NCBI RefSeq assembly: GCF_021191635.1
Contig: NZ_JAIWPR010000061.1
Location: forward strand, 1-36,070
DNA: 36,070 nt
Direction of reading: 5' to 3'
From: Alterluteimonas quercicellularis
Lineage (GTDB): Bacteria > Pseudomonadota > Gammaproteobacteria > Xanthomonadales > Xanthomonadaceae
The translations under genes and the position numbers were made by a program. This document shows, piece by piece, positions 26,001-33,838 of the stretch. Below the pieces are notes generated by a model. That model saw only the letters and a program-made list of their open reading frames with translations. It had not been told where the DNA came from and did no database searches. Position 1 is the first letter of the stretch. Every line of letters starts with the position of its first letter.

Positions 26001-26018
26001 GCGCGCGGCGCCGCGCGC
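26001..26018. other. perfect 18-bp palindrome at the xerC stop
   Basis: GCGCGCGGCGCCGCGCGC is its own reverse complement; the last base is the first base of the xerC stop triplet (26018-26020 on the plus strand). There is no T-run, so it is not a clear intrinsic terminator. Could reduce read-through from xerC into hslV. Confidence 0.5.
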
Positions 26019-26938
26019 TATTCCTTGCGCCGCTTCGCCCGCGGGTGCGCATCGTCGTAGACGCGCGCCAGGTGCTGGTAGTCGAGGTGGGTGTAGATCT
26101 GGGTGGTGGCGATGTCGGCGTGGCCCAGCAGTTCCTGCACGCCGCGCAGGTCGCCGGAGGATTCCAGCACGTGGCTGGCGAAGGAATGCCGCAGCAGGTG
26201 CGGGTGCACGCGCTTGAACAGGCCCTGGCGCTGGGCGAGCTGGCGCAGCCGCAGTTGCACCGCGCGCGTGCCGATGGGGCCGCCGCCGCGCCCGGGGAAC
26301 ACCGGCACGTCGGGCGCGGCGCCGCTTTCGGCCGCCCATTCGGCCAGCGCACGGCAGGCATGGCTACCCACCGGCACCACCCGCTGCCGGGCGCCCTTGC
26401 CCAGCACGTTCACCAGCCCCTCGGCGAGGTCGAGGTCGCGCCAGCGCAGCCCGCACAGCTCCGACACGCGCAGGCCCGAGGAGTAGAGCAGTTCCAGCAT
26501 CGCGCGGTCGCGCAGGCCCAGCGGCGCGGCGGTGTCCACTTCCACCAGCGCCTTGGCCTCGTCGGGGTCGAGCACCTGCGGCAGCTTGCGCGCGGCCTTC
26601 GGCGCGCGGATGCCGACGGTCGGATCGGCGACGATGCGCCCGTGCCGCAGCAGCCAGCGGTAGAAGCTGCGGCAGGCCGACAGGCGCCGCTGCAGGCTCT
26701 TGGGCGAGAGGCCGCGGCGATGCTCGGCGGCGACGAAGGCGCGCAGCTGCGCGTTGTGCAGCCCGTCCGGCAACGGCGCGCCGGGCTGCGCGGCGGCCCA
26801 GCCGGCCAGCGCCGCCAGGTCGCGGCGGTAGGCGTCGAGCGTGTGCGCGGAGGCGCGCTTCTCGACCTCCAGGTGGTGCAGGAACGCGGCGACCTCGGCC
26901 GTCGGCCCGGCGGGGCCCGCGCTGGCGTCCGCGTCCAC
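26018..26938 (-). CDS. xerC: tyrosine recombinase XerC
   Basis: 306 residues. With XerD it resolves chromosome dimers at dif. The core-binding domain (about 13-100) is followed by the catalytic domain with the complete set of active residues: Arg157 (SSGLRVSE), Lys181 (VLGKGAR), His247 and Arg250 (HPHLLRHSF), His273 (LLGHADI) and nucleophile Tyr282 (TQIYTH). The start is taken as GTG at 26938, 14 bp after the DUF484 gene; it gives the normal XerC length, whereas longer readings upstream run back into the DUF484 gene. Position after dapF and DUF484 is the classical gammaproteobacterial arrangement. Confidence 0.95.
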   Translation of the reverse strand: MDADASAGPAGPTAEVAAFLHHLEVEKRASAHTLDAYRRDLAALAGWAAAQPGAPLPDGLHNAQLRAFVAAEHRRGLSPKSLQRRLSACRSFYRWLLRHGRIVADPTVGIRAPKAARKLPQVLDPDEAKALVEVDTAAPLGLRDRAMLELLYSSGLRVSELCGLRWRDLDLAEGLVNVLGKGARQRVVPVGSHACRALAEWAAESGAAPDVPVFPGRGGGPIGTRAVQLRLRQLAQRQGLFKRVHPHLLRHSFASHVLESSGDLRGVQELLGHADIATTQIYTHLDYQHLARVYDDAHPRAKRRKE

Positions 26939-26952
26939 GGCCGCCGGCCCGC

Positions 26953-27627
26953 TCAGTCCCCGAACCGCCGCAGCGCCGCGGCGAAGGCTTCGCCCATCAT
27001 GCGCAGGAACAGCGTGCCCATGCCGGGGTAGAAGCGGTTCGGCTCGTGGCTGCCCACCGCGACCAGGCCCACGCCCTCCAGCGCCAGCAGCGCGCTCGAC
27101 TGCACCTCCTCCACGCGCGCGCCGTACAGCAGCGCCTGCTTGTCGGGGTGCAGGCGCCCGCACAGCGGTTCGCCGTCCTTCAGCGCGTCGGCGAAGGGCT
27201 GCAGCGCGTAGGCGTCGCGCGCGACCACCTGCAGCCAGTCCTCGTCCTCCAGGCCCTCGACCGGCGCGAACAGCACGATGCGCACCAGGTCGCCGTCGAA
27301 GTCCTCGGCCAGCGAGGCGGCCAGCGCGCGCACCGTGGCGGCCGGCGTGGTCTGCCGCATCAGCGCCAGGGTCAGCTGGTGGGTGCGCACGGCCAGCCGC
27401 TCGTTCTCCTGCGAGATCTCGAACAGCTCGTGCAGGCGCCGCGACAGCTCGCGGTTCTTGTCGCGCAGCACCTCCAGCTGGTAGCCGGCCAGCGACGCGG
27501 CCGGGCCGTCCTCGCGCGGCACCACCAGGGTCAGCGCCAGGTCGGGGAACTGCTGCAGGAACTTCGGATGGCGGCGCAGCCAGGCGGCCACCTCGTGCGC
27601 GCCGAGCTTGGCGCCGGTCTCGCTCAT
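26953..27627 (-). CDS. DUF484-family protein (GAF-like)
   Basis: 224 residues. It has the DUF484 beginning [22 protein letters not shown], a coiled-coil section (about 50-85, [19 protein letters not shown]), and a GAF-like C-terminal half ending [23 protein letters not shown]. The family is found between dapF and xerC in many gammaproteobacteria, and its function is not settled. ATG 27627 overlaps the dapF TGA in an ATGA; an in-frame ATG at 27636 is possible but less well coupled. Confidence 0.92.
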   Translation of the reverse strand: MSETGAKLGAHEVAAWLRRHPKFLQQFPDLALTLVVPREDGPAASLAGYQLEVLRDKNRELSRRLHELFEISQENERLAVRTHQLTLALMRQTTPAATVRALAASLAEDFDGDLVRIVLFAPVEGLEDEDWLQVVARDAYALQPFADALKDGEPLCGRLHPDKQALLYGARVEEVQSSALLALEGVGLVAVGSHEPNRFYPGMGTLFLRMMGEAFAAALRRFGD

Positions 27628-28460
27628 GCGATCCATTCTCCCTCGAAGACGAAAGCGGCCGGTCCGGCCATGGTGAGTTCGGCGTCGTCGGCGGGCCAGT
27701 CGATGTCCAGCGCGCCGCCCGGCAGTTCCACCCGCACGCGGCGGTCCACGCGGCCGCGCCGGATCAGCACCGCCGCCGCGGCGCTGGCGCCGCTGCCGCA
27801 GGCCAGGGTCTCGCCGACGCCGCGCTCGTACACGCGCAGGCGGATGCGGTCGCGGCCGGCGACCTCGGCGAAGCCGACGTTGACGGACTCGGGAAACGCC
27901 GGCCGGCGCTGCAGGGCCGCGCCGAGGGCTTCGACCGGGGCGTCGTCGACGCGCGCGACCTCGATCACCGCGTGCGGGTTGCCCATCGAGACCGCGCCGA
28001 ACTCGACCGCCCGGCCGTCGACCTCCAGCCGGTAGGTGTCGCGCGCGGCGTCGAAGCCGGCCAGCGGCACCGCCGCCGGCTCGAAGCGCGGCACGCCCAG
28101 GGCCACGCGCAGGCGGCCGTCGGGCAGCGCCTCGACCGCGTGGGTGCCGGCGGGGCTGTCGAGCGCGAAGGCGTCGGCCGGCGCACCGCCGTCGCGGCGC
28201 AGCCAGGCGGCGACGCAGCGCGCGCCGTTGCCGCACTGGCCGGAGGCGGAGCCGTCGGCGTTCCAGATGCGGTAGCTGGCCGCCGAGCGCGCGTCGCGCG
28301 GCGCCTCCACGGTCAGGATCTGGTCGCAGCCGACGCCGGTGTGGCGGTCGGCCAGCGCGCGGCACAGCGTGGCGTCGGGCGCCGGCTGCCCGCCGCGCAG
28401 GTCGAGCACGACGAAGTCGTTGCCGGCCCCGTGCATCTTGCTGAAGCGCCGCCCGCTCAT
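27624..28460 (-). CDS. dapF: diaminopimelate epimerase
   Basis: 278 residues. It interconverts LL- and meso-diaminopimelate, supplying lysine and peptidoglycan synthesis in the cytoplasm. The two catalytic cysteines are Cys76 (GQCGNGARC) and Cys221 (LACGSGAS). The N-terminal [15 protein letters not shown] and [11 protein letters not shown] are family hallmarks. The start at 28460 gives the standard N-terminus. It lies downstream of lptM and overlaps the DUF484 gene by 4 bp. Confidence 0.97.
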   Translation of the reverse strand: MSGRRFSKMHGAGNDFVVLDLRGGQPAPDATLCRALADRHTGVGCDQILTVEAPRDARSAASYRIWNADGSASGQCGNGARCVAAWLRRDGGAPADAFALDSPAGTHAVEALPDGRLRVALGVPRFEPAAVPLAGFDAARDTYRLEVDGRAVEFGAVSMGNPHAVIEVARVDDAPVEALGAALQRRPAFPESVNVGFAEVAGRDRIRLRVYERGVGETLACGSGASAAAAVLIRRGRVDRRVRVELPGGALDIDWPADDAELTMAGPAAFVFEGEWIA

Positions 28461-28476
28461 GGCCGGGTCGCGCCGC

Positions 28477-28797
28477 TCACGCGCCGTCGTCGTCGCCGTC
28501 GTCGCCGTCGTCGCCGGTGCCGTCGTCCTCCTCGACCGGCAGCGGTGGGGGCGGCAGCGGCAGGGACTGCGCCGGCACCGGCTCGTCGGCGGCATCCCGG
28601 GCAGCGTCGGCGTCCTCGTCCTGCGGCGTGGCGTCGTCCTCGTCGGCATCGTCCGTCGCCTCGACGGGCCGGCCGGTGTCGTCGTCGATGACGGTCCCCG
28701 GCGGCGGCGGCAGGAACAGATCGCCCTTGTTGCCGCAGGCGGTCGTCGTCGCGACCAGGGTCGACAAGAGGGCGTAGGCGAACAGTCGGCTCTTCAT
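28477..28797 (-). CDS. lptM: LptM (YifL)-like small lipoprotein with acidic tail
   Basis: 106 residues. Lipoprotein signal ending TTAC, then [13 protein letters not shown], which is close to the conserved C-G-x-K-G-x-L-x-P start of LptM, the lipoprotein that assists LptD maturation in the outer membrane. Genome position directly before dapF also fits. The tail is unusual: about 70 residues rich in Asp/Glu with Pro patches, ending [18 protein letters not shown], coded by GTC/GCC-type triplet repeats on the plus strand (28484-28530). The family member in E. coli is shorter and lacks such a tail. Confidence 0.82.
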   Translation of the reverse strand: MKSRLFAYALLSTLVATTTACGNKGDLFLPPPPGTVIDDDTGRPVEATDDADEDDATPQDEDADAARDAADEPVPAQSLPLPPPPLPVEEDDGTGDDGDDGDDDGA

Positions 28798-28921
28798 CGG
28801 GCGATTGTAGCGCCCCGCGCGCAGCGCGAGCGCGGCCCGCCTTGCGCGACGCGTCGCGCGCGGCGATCCTGCCCGTGCCCCCTCCCGACCAGCGCCCCGC
28901 CCCGGTCCGCGCACCCGCGCC

Positions 28922-29467
28922 ATGCCCCGCCGCCGCCCGCCCCGTCCCTCCCATCCCACCGCACAACGCGCGGCCCCGCCGCCGGACCGCACCATCGCGG
29001 CGCCGGGCGACGCGCCGGCGGACGCCGCCGGCGACCCGGGCGCCGGAGGCCGGCGCGCCGTCGCGCTCGACTTCGCGCAGACCTACGCGCCGCTCAATCC
29101 CCTCGAGACCGCCATCGTCCAGGCCCGCGACGGGCGGATCACCCTCGGCGCGCTGATCGACGCCCTACTCGATGCGGACCTCGTCGTCCCCAGCGCCGAG
29201 CCGGTGCAGGCGGACGGCAGCCGCTTCCTGCCGCTGGTGTTCGGCCCGCCGGACGCGCCGCTGCTGGGCTGCTTCAGCCACCCCGGCCGCGCCGCCCCGT
29301 TCGCCGGCGCGGCGCCGCACGGCCTCGTGATGAGCGGCCGCGACTATGCGCCCCACGTGCCGGCCGGCCACGGGCTGGTCGTCAACCCCGGCCACGAGAT
29401 CGGCTTCGAGCTGACCGCCGACGGCGTGCGACGCATCGTCGAGCACCTCGCCGAGGGACACCGCTGA
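28922..29467 (+). CDS. SseB-domain protein, unknown role
   Basis: 181 residues. Residues about 57-178 follow the pattern of the SseB N-terminal domain: NPLETAIVQARDGRITLGALIDALLDADLVVPS, then SRFLPLVFGPPDAPLLGCFSHPGRA, and GHGLVVNPGHEIGFEL, here cited in pieces. SseB was first known as a type III secretion protein, but the domain is widespread in small cytoplasmic proteins. The first 45 residues are a Pro/Ala/Arg-rich stretch without a visible ribosome-binding site, so the true start is uncertain. It lies 189 bp before the toxin-like gene on the same strand and diverges from lptM. It might be the immunity protein of the toxin. Confidence 0.65.
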   Translation: MPRRRPPRPSHPTAQRAAPPPDRTIAAPGDAPADAAGDPGAGGRRAVALDFAQTYAPLNPLETAIVQARDGRITLGALIDALLDADLVVPSAEPVQADGSRFLPLVFGPPDAPLLGCFSHPGRAAPFAGAAPHGLVMSGRDYAPHVPAGHGLVVNPGHEIGFELTADGVRRIVEHLAEGHR

Positions 29468-29656
29468 CGGTGGCCACGCCGCATGGCGGCTGCCAGGGCG
29501 CGCGGGGACGCTTCGGGCGCGCGGCGCGCTAGGGTCGGCCCCAGATTGCCCGTGGCCCACGGCCTTCCTAGGCTTTGCCGGTGCGCGACGGCCTGTTCCG
29601 CGGACGATCCCCGCCGGAGCCCGCCGATGCGGCCGGACCGAGCGGAGGGCGACACG

Positions 29657-31042
29657 ATGGACATCCTGAACGGCATCAAGGACGCCGCCGGCAGCGCGGC
29701 CGGCTGGGTCGGCGACCGCTACAACGACGTCAAGGACCTCAAGTCCTCCGTCGGCACCGCCATCGACGAGGCGGTGGGCGGCGCGAAGCGCCACATCGAC
29801 GGCTTCCAGCAGGACATCGTCCGCTTCGGCGAGGAGCACGGCGGGATCGTCGGCAAGACGCTCGCCCAGGGCCTGTCGTTCCAGATCGGGACCACGCAGG
29901 GCGTCGTGTTCGGCGCCTACGACCTCACCAAGGGCGTCGTGCAGCTGGCCGACGGCGCCGGCCAGCTCGTCAGCCCGCTGGAATGGGCGTTCAACCCGCA
30001 GGGCAACCTGGACCGCCTGGGCGCCGTCGCGAACACCGGCGTCGCCCTCGGCAGCCTGGCCAGCCCGGTCGGCTGGATCGCCAACACCGAAGGCAACCTG
30101 CAGACCGCGGGCGCGCTGTGGAACGGCATGACCGAGGGCTACCGGGCGGCGGTCCGCGAGGGCGACGCCGGCGAGTTCGTCGGCCGGCTGGCGCTGGACG
30201 TGGGCAGCACCCTGGTCGGCGTGGGCGGCGCCAACGCCGCCGCCCGCGGCGCGCAGGGCGCTTCCGCCCTGACCCGCGCCGGCGAGGCGGCCAACGCCAT
30301 CGACAAGGCCGGGGACGCTGCGCGCATCCTCGACGACGCCGCCGATGCCGGCCGCGCGGCGCGCGGCGGCGACGCGGGCGCGGACGCCACGCGGGCAATC
30401 GCCGCGGCGCCGGACCGGCCCGCGCTGCCGCCGGGTCCGGAGCGCCCTGCGCTGCCCGCGCCCGAGCCGAGGCGGATGCTGGAGCCGGCGCCGTCGGCGG
30501 CGACGATCGCCGAACGGCAGCAGATCGCGCTCGATTTCTACCGCGCCAACAGCCGCAATCCCGACGCGGTCACCGCCTCCCACCTGGACGGGATCGACTT
30601 CACCCGCCCGGTCGACGTGGTGACGGTGCCCAAGGGCACCACGGTCTACCAGTGGCAGTCCCCGGGCGCGCCGCAGGGCGCCTACTACTCGCCCACCGCC
30701 GTGGCGCGGCCGGACGACCTGGGCATCTTCGACAAGGGCGTCACGCCGGAGGCCTTCCAGCGCGTGCGCGAGATCCGGGGCGGCACCTCCAGCATCTGGG
30801 ACCCGATCAGCGGCCAGACCCGGACCGTGCCCGGCATCGCCGAGGTCGGCCCGGCCGCCATCGCCGACAAGAAGCTGACCGCCTACGTCCTGCAGGAGGA
30901 CGTGCAGGTGCTGCGCTCCACCGCCAGGCCGGTGAACGACACCTGGTCCCTCCCCGACGGCAGCCTGAGCGCGCCGACCTCGGGCGGCCGGCTGCAGTAC
31001 TACAACCCCGACGCGTCGAAGTTCCTGCGCGTGCCCGACTGA
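29657..31042 (+). CDS. polymorphic toxin-like protein with C-terminal putative toxin domain
   Basis: 461 residues, no signal peptide, start with GGAGG Shine-Dalgarno. Residues 1-60 are helical (DAAGSAAGWVGDRYNDVKDLK); 60-250 are Gly/Ala-rich, with hydrophobic stretches and two GNL segments (FNPQGNLDRLG, NTEGNLQTAG) like the pre-toxin region of contact-delivered proteins; 250-280 is a Pro/Glu linker. Residues 285-461 form a compact domain: TTVYQWQSPGAPQGAYYSPT, LGIFDKG, FQRVREIRGGTSSIWDP, LQEDVQVLRSTARPV and GGRLQYYNPD. The Y-Q-W, GxYYS and C-terminal G-R-L-Q-Y pattern recalls polymorphic toxin type 46 or related ADP-ribosyl-like toxins; this is recollection only. The delivery system is not in the window. 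Confidence 0.7.
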   Translation: MDILNGIKDAAGSAAGWVGDRYNDVKDLKSSVGTAIDEAVGGAKRHIDGFQQDIVRFGEEHGGIVGKTLAQGLSFQIGTTQGVVFGAYDLTKGVVQLADGAGQLVSPLEWAFNPQGNLDRLGAVANTGVALGSLASPVGWIANTEGNLQTAGALWNGMTEGYRAAVREGDAGEFVGRLALDVGSTLVGVGGANAAARGAQGASALTRAGEAANAIDKAGDAARILDDAADAGRAARGGDAGADATRAIAAAPDRPALPPGPERPALPAPEPRRMLEPAPSAATIAERQQIALDFYRANSRNPDAVTASHLDGIDFTRPVDVVTVPKGTTVYQWQSPGAPQGAYYSPTAVARPDDLGIFDKGVTPEAFQRVREIRGGTSSIWDPISGQTRTVPGIAEVGPAAIADKKLTAYVLQEDVQVLRSTARPVNDTWSLPDGSLSAPTSGGRLQYYNPDASKFLRVPD

Positions 31043-31075
31043 CCGGGGCGGGCGCCGCCGCAAGGCCGGCAGGCG

Positions 31076-31474
31076 TCAGCCGGCGGGCGGCGGCTCGGGC
31101 CGCCGCCACAGCCAGAGCGCGACGCAGGCCATGCAGGCGATCGGCAGCGCGGTCATCCACCAGCGGTGCGCGGCGTGCAGCGGCATGACCAGCAGCAGGA
31201 TCGCGGCGCAGACCGCCATCGCCAGGGACGCCAGGCGCTTGCCGCGGCGGCTGACCGCGCCGTGTTCTTCCCAGTCGCGGATCGGCGGGCCGAAGCGCGG
31301 GTGGTCCAGCAGCCAGCGGCGCAGGCGGTCCGAGCCGCGCGCCGCCGCCCAGGCCGCGATCAGCACGAAGACCGTGGTCGGCAGGCCGGGCACGAACACC
31401 CCCAGCAGCCCCAGGCCGAGGCTGACGTAGGCCAGCAGCCACCAGGCCCAGCGGAAGCGGACGCGCGATCGCAT
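31076..31474 (-). CDS. DUF454 (YbaN-like) inner membrane protein
   Basis: 132 residues with three to four hydrophobic segments. The beginning WLLAYVSLGLGLLGVFVPGLPTTVFVL contains the GLPTTPF-like motif of DUF454, followed by the conserved soluble loop LLDHPRFGPPIRDWEEHGAVSRRGKR, cited here by LLDHPRFGPPIRDWEEHG, typical of the family. Function unknown. It is downstream of the oligopeptidase B-like gene, with a 116-bp gap, and converges on the toxin-like gene (33 bp between stops). Confidence 0.9.
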   Translation of the reverse strand: MRSRVRFRWAWWLLAYVSLGLGLLGVFVPGLPTTVFVLIAAWAAARGSDRLRRWLLDHPRFGPPIRDWEEHGAVSRRGKRLASLAMAVCAAILLLVMPLHAAHRWWMTALPIACMACVALWLWRRPEPPPAG

Positions 31475-31590
31475 GCCGCGATGATACGCGTCCGCCTGCG
31501 CGGACCCGCACCGGACCGGACGCGGCAAGGCGCGGGGTGCGAAGGCCGAACCAGGGACCGGTGGGCCCCCGCTCCGGCAGGCGCCGGCGG

Positions 31591-33762
31591 TCAGCGCTCC
31601 ACGCCGAGCTGGTCGAGCAGGAAGGCGTACATCTCGGCCTGCTCGCGGTAGCGGCGGAAGCGGCCGGACTTGCCGCCGTGGCCGGCGTCCATGTTGGTGC
31701 GGAACACGATCGGGCCGTCGCCGGTGTCCAGGTCGCGCAGCTTCGCCACGTACTTGGCCGGCTCCCAGTACTGCACCTGCGAGTCCCACAGGCCGGTGCC
31801 GACGAACATCGCCGGATAGGCCTGCCGGCTCAGGTTGTCGTAGGGCGAATAGCCGAGCATGTAGTCGTAGTACGTCTTCTGCTCGGGGTTGCCCCACTCG
31901 TCGTACTCGTTGGTGGTCAGCGGGATGCTCGGGTCGAGCATGGTGGTGACCACGTCGACGAAGGGCACCTGCGACAGGATCGCGCGGTAGTCCTGCGGCG
32001 CCATGTTCGCCACCGCGCCCACCAGCAGGCCGCCGGCGCTGCCGCCGTAGCCGGCCACGCGGTCCTTCGCCGCGTAGCCGCGGGCGACCAGGTCGCGGGT
32101 GACGTCGATGAAGTCGGTGAAGGTGTTGACCTTGTTGAGCAGCTTGCCGTCGTCGTACCAGCGCCGGCCCATCTCCTGGCCGCCGCGGATGTGGGCGATG
32201 GCGTAGACCATGCCGCGGTCGAGCAGGCTCACGACGGCCAGGTTGAAGCCGGGGTCCATCGAGGATCCGTAGCTGCCGTAGGCGTACTGCAGCATCGCCG
32301 CCCGGCCGTTCTTCTCGAAGCCGCGGCGGTAGACCAGCGACACCGGGATGCGGGTGCCGTCGCGGGCCTCGCTCCAGACCCGCTCGGTGACGTACTGCGA
32401 GGGGTCGTAGCCGATCACCGGCTGCTGCTTGAGCTGGCGGCGCTCGCCGGTGGCCACGTTGATCTCGTAGGTCGTGGCCGGGGTGGTCAGCGAGGTATAG
32501 CTGTAGCGCAGCCACGAGGTGTCGGGCTCCGAGTTGGTGCTGAGCCCCATCGAGTACGCCGGCTCGTCGGCGGCCACGTGCTCCTCGCTGCCGTCGGCCT
32601 TCAGGATGCGCACGCGCTCCAGCGCCTCGGAACGCTCGCCGATCGCGGCGAAGCCGTCGAACAGCTCGAAGTCCTCGATGAAGACGTCGTCGCGGTGCGG
32701 CACCCAGTCGGTCCACTGCGCGCGCGAAGCGGCGCCGTCGGGCGCGGTGACCAGCCGGTAGTTCGGCGCCGGCCGGCCCTGCGCGTCGGGCGCGTTGGTG
32801 CGGATCACCCAGCGGCCGCCGTGGTGGTCGGCGCTGTACTCCACGTCGCGCTCGCGGGGGGCCAGCACGGCGAAGGCCTCGGGCGCGTCGGCGGGCGCGT
32901 AGCGCAGCTCGTCCGAGACCGTGCTGCTCACGCCGATGACGATGTAGCGGTCGTCGCGGGTGCGGTCGATGCCCATGTAGAAGCTGTCGTCCTCCTCCTC
33001 GTAGACGAGGACGTCGTCGGCGACCGGCGTGCCCAGCACGTGCTTCTTCACCCGCACGGTCAGCAGCGTCTCCGGGTCGTTCTCGACGTAGAACAGCGTG
33101 CGGTTGTCATCGGCCCAGACCAGGTTCGGCGACGCCCCGGCGATGGCGTCCGGGTAGTCCTCGCCGGTCTCCAGGTTGCGGAAGCGCACGGTGTACTGGC
33201 GGCGGCCGCTGGTGTCCTCGGCGTAGGCCAGCAGGCGGTTGTCCTGGCTGACGACGTAGTCGCCGACGTTGTAGTAGTCCTTGCCCTCGGCCAGCGCGTT
33301 GACATCGAGCAGCACCTGCTCGCCGTCCAGCCGCCCGGCGTCGTTGTCGGCCAGCAGTCGCCGCGCGTCCACGCCCTCGGCGTCGGCGCGGCGCGCGTAG
33401 ACCGGGTAGTCCTTGCCGGTCTCGTAGCGCGAGTAGTACCACCAGCCGCGCTCGCGGTACGGCACCGAGCTGTCGTCCTGCTTGATGCGGCCGACGATCT
33501 CGTCGTACAGACGGTCCTCCAGGCCCTTCAGCGGCGCCATCACCGCGTCGGCGTAGGCGTTCTCGGCCTGCAGGTACTCGATGACCGCCGGCGCCTCGCG
33601 CTTGTCGTCGCGCAGCCAGTAGTACTCGTCGGTGCGCACCGCGCCGTGCGGGGCCCGGACCTCGTGCGGGTGGCGGGCGGCGTCGGGCGGCGGCGGCAGG
33701 TCGGCGGCTTGGGCGTTGGCGGTCATGAGCAGGGCGGCGATGAGTGAGGGCAGGTGTTTCAT
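31591..33762 (-). CDS. exported S9A oligopeptidase B-like serine peptidase
   Basis: 723 residues. A Sec signal (MKHLPSLIAALLMTANAQA) indicates a periplasmic enzyme. An N-terminal beta-propeller (about 30-430) caps an alpha/beta-hydrolase domain. The catalytic triad is predicted as Ser575 (GYGGSAGG), Asp660 (GLWDSQV) and His695 (DAGHGGKSGR). The GHGGKSGRF ending and VWSEARDGTRIPVSLVYRRG are oligopeptidase B-like features; that family cleaves after basic residues in short peptides. The E. coli relative PtrB is cytosolic, so export is a difference. It is 76 bp downstream of a second S9 gene. Confidence 0.93.
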   Translation of the reverse strand: MKHLPSLIAALLMTANAQAADLPPPPDAARHPHEVRAPHGAVRTDEYYWLRDDKREAPAVIEYLQAENAYADAVMAPLKGLEDRLYDEIVGRIKQDDSSVPYRERGWWYYSRYETGKDYPVYARRADAEGVDARRLLADNDAGRLDGEQVLLDVNALAEGKDYYNVGDYVVSQDNRLLAYAEDTSGRRQYTVRFRNLETGEDYPDAIAGASPNLVWADDNRTLFYVENDPETLLTVRVKKHVLGTPVADDVLVYEEEDDSFYMGIDRTRDDRYIVIGVSSTVSDELRYAPADAPEAFAVLAPRERDVEYSADHHGGRWVIRTNAPDAQGRPAPNYRLVTAPDGAASRAQWTDWVPHRDDVFIEDFELFDGFAAIGERSEALERVRILKADGSEEHVAADEPAYSMGLSTNSEPDTSWLRYSYTSLTTPATTYEINVATGERRQLKQQPVIGYDPSQYVTERVWSEARDGTRIPVSLVYRRGFEKNGRAAMLQYAYGSYGSSMDPGFNLAVVSLLDRGMVYAIAHIRGGQEMGRRWYDDGKLLNKVNTFTDFIDVTRDLVARGYAAKDRVAGYGGSAGGLLVGAVANMAPQDYRAILSQVPFVDVVTTMLDPSIPLTTNEYDEWGNPEQKTYYDYMLGYSPYDNLSRQAYPAMFVGTGLWDSQVQYWEPAKYVAKLRDLDTGDGPIVFRTNMDAGHGGKSGRFRRYREQAEMYAFLLDQLGVER

Positions 33763-33838
33763 GGAATGGGGTCCGTGCGTCGGCTCGCAAGGCGGCCGCC
33801 GCGCCCGCGGGGGCGGCGGCCGGCCGCATGGCGGGCGG

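Noticed and set aside
26018..26938. Tyrosine recombinase taken as a phage or island integrase
   Set aside because: Its length, residues and the dapF-DUF484 context identify XerC; no tRNA or attachment repeat is adjacent.
28484..28530. Triplet repeat in lptM as a phase-variation switch
   Set aside because: The units are in-frame triplets, so changes in copy number would alter tail length but not turn the gene off.
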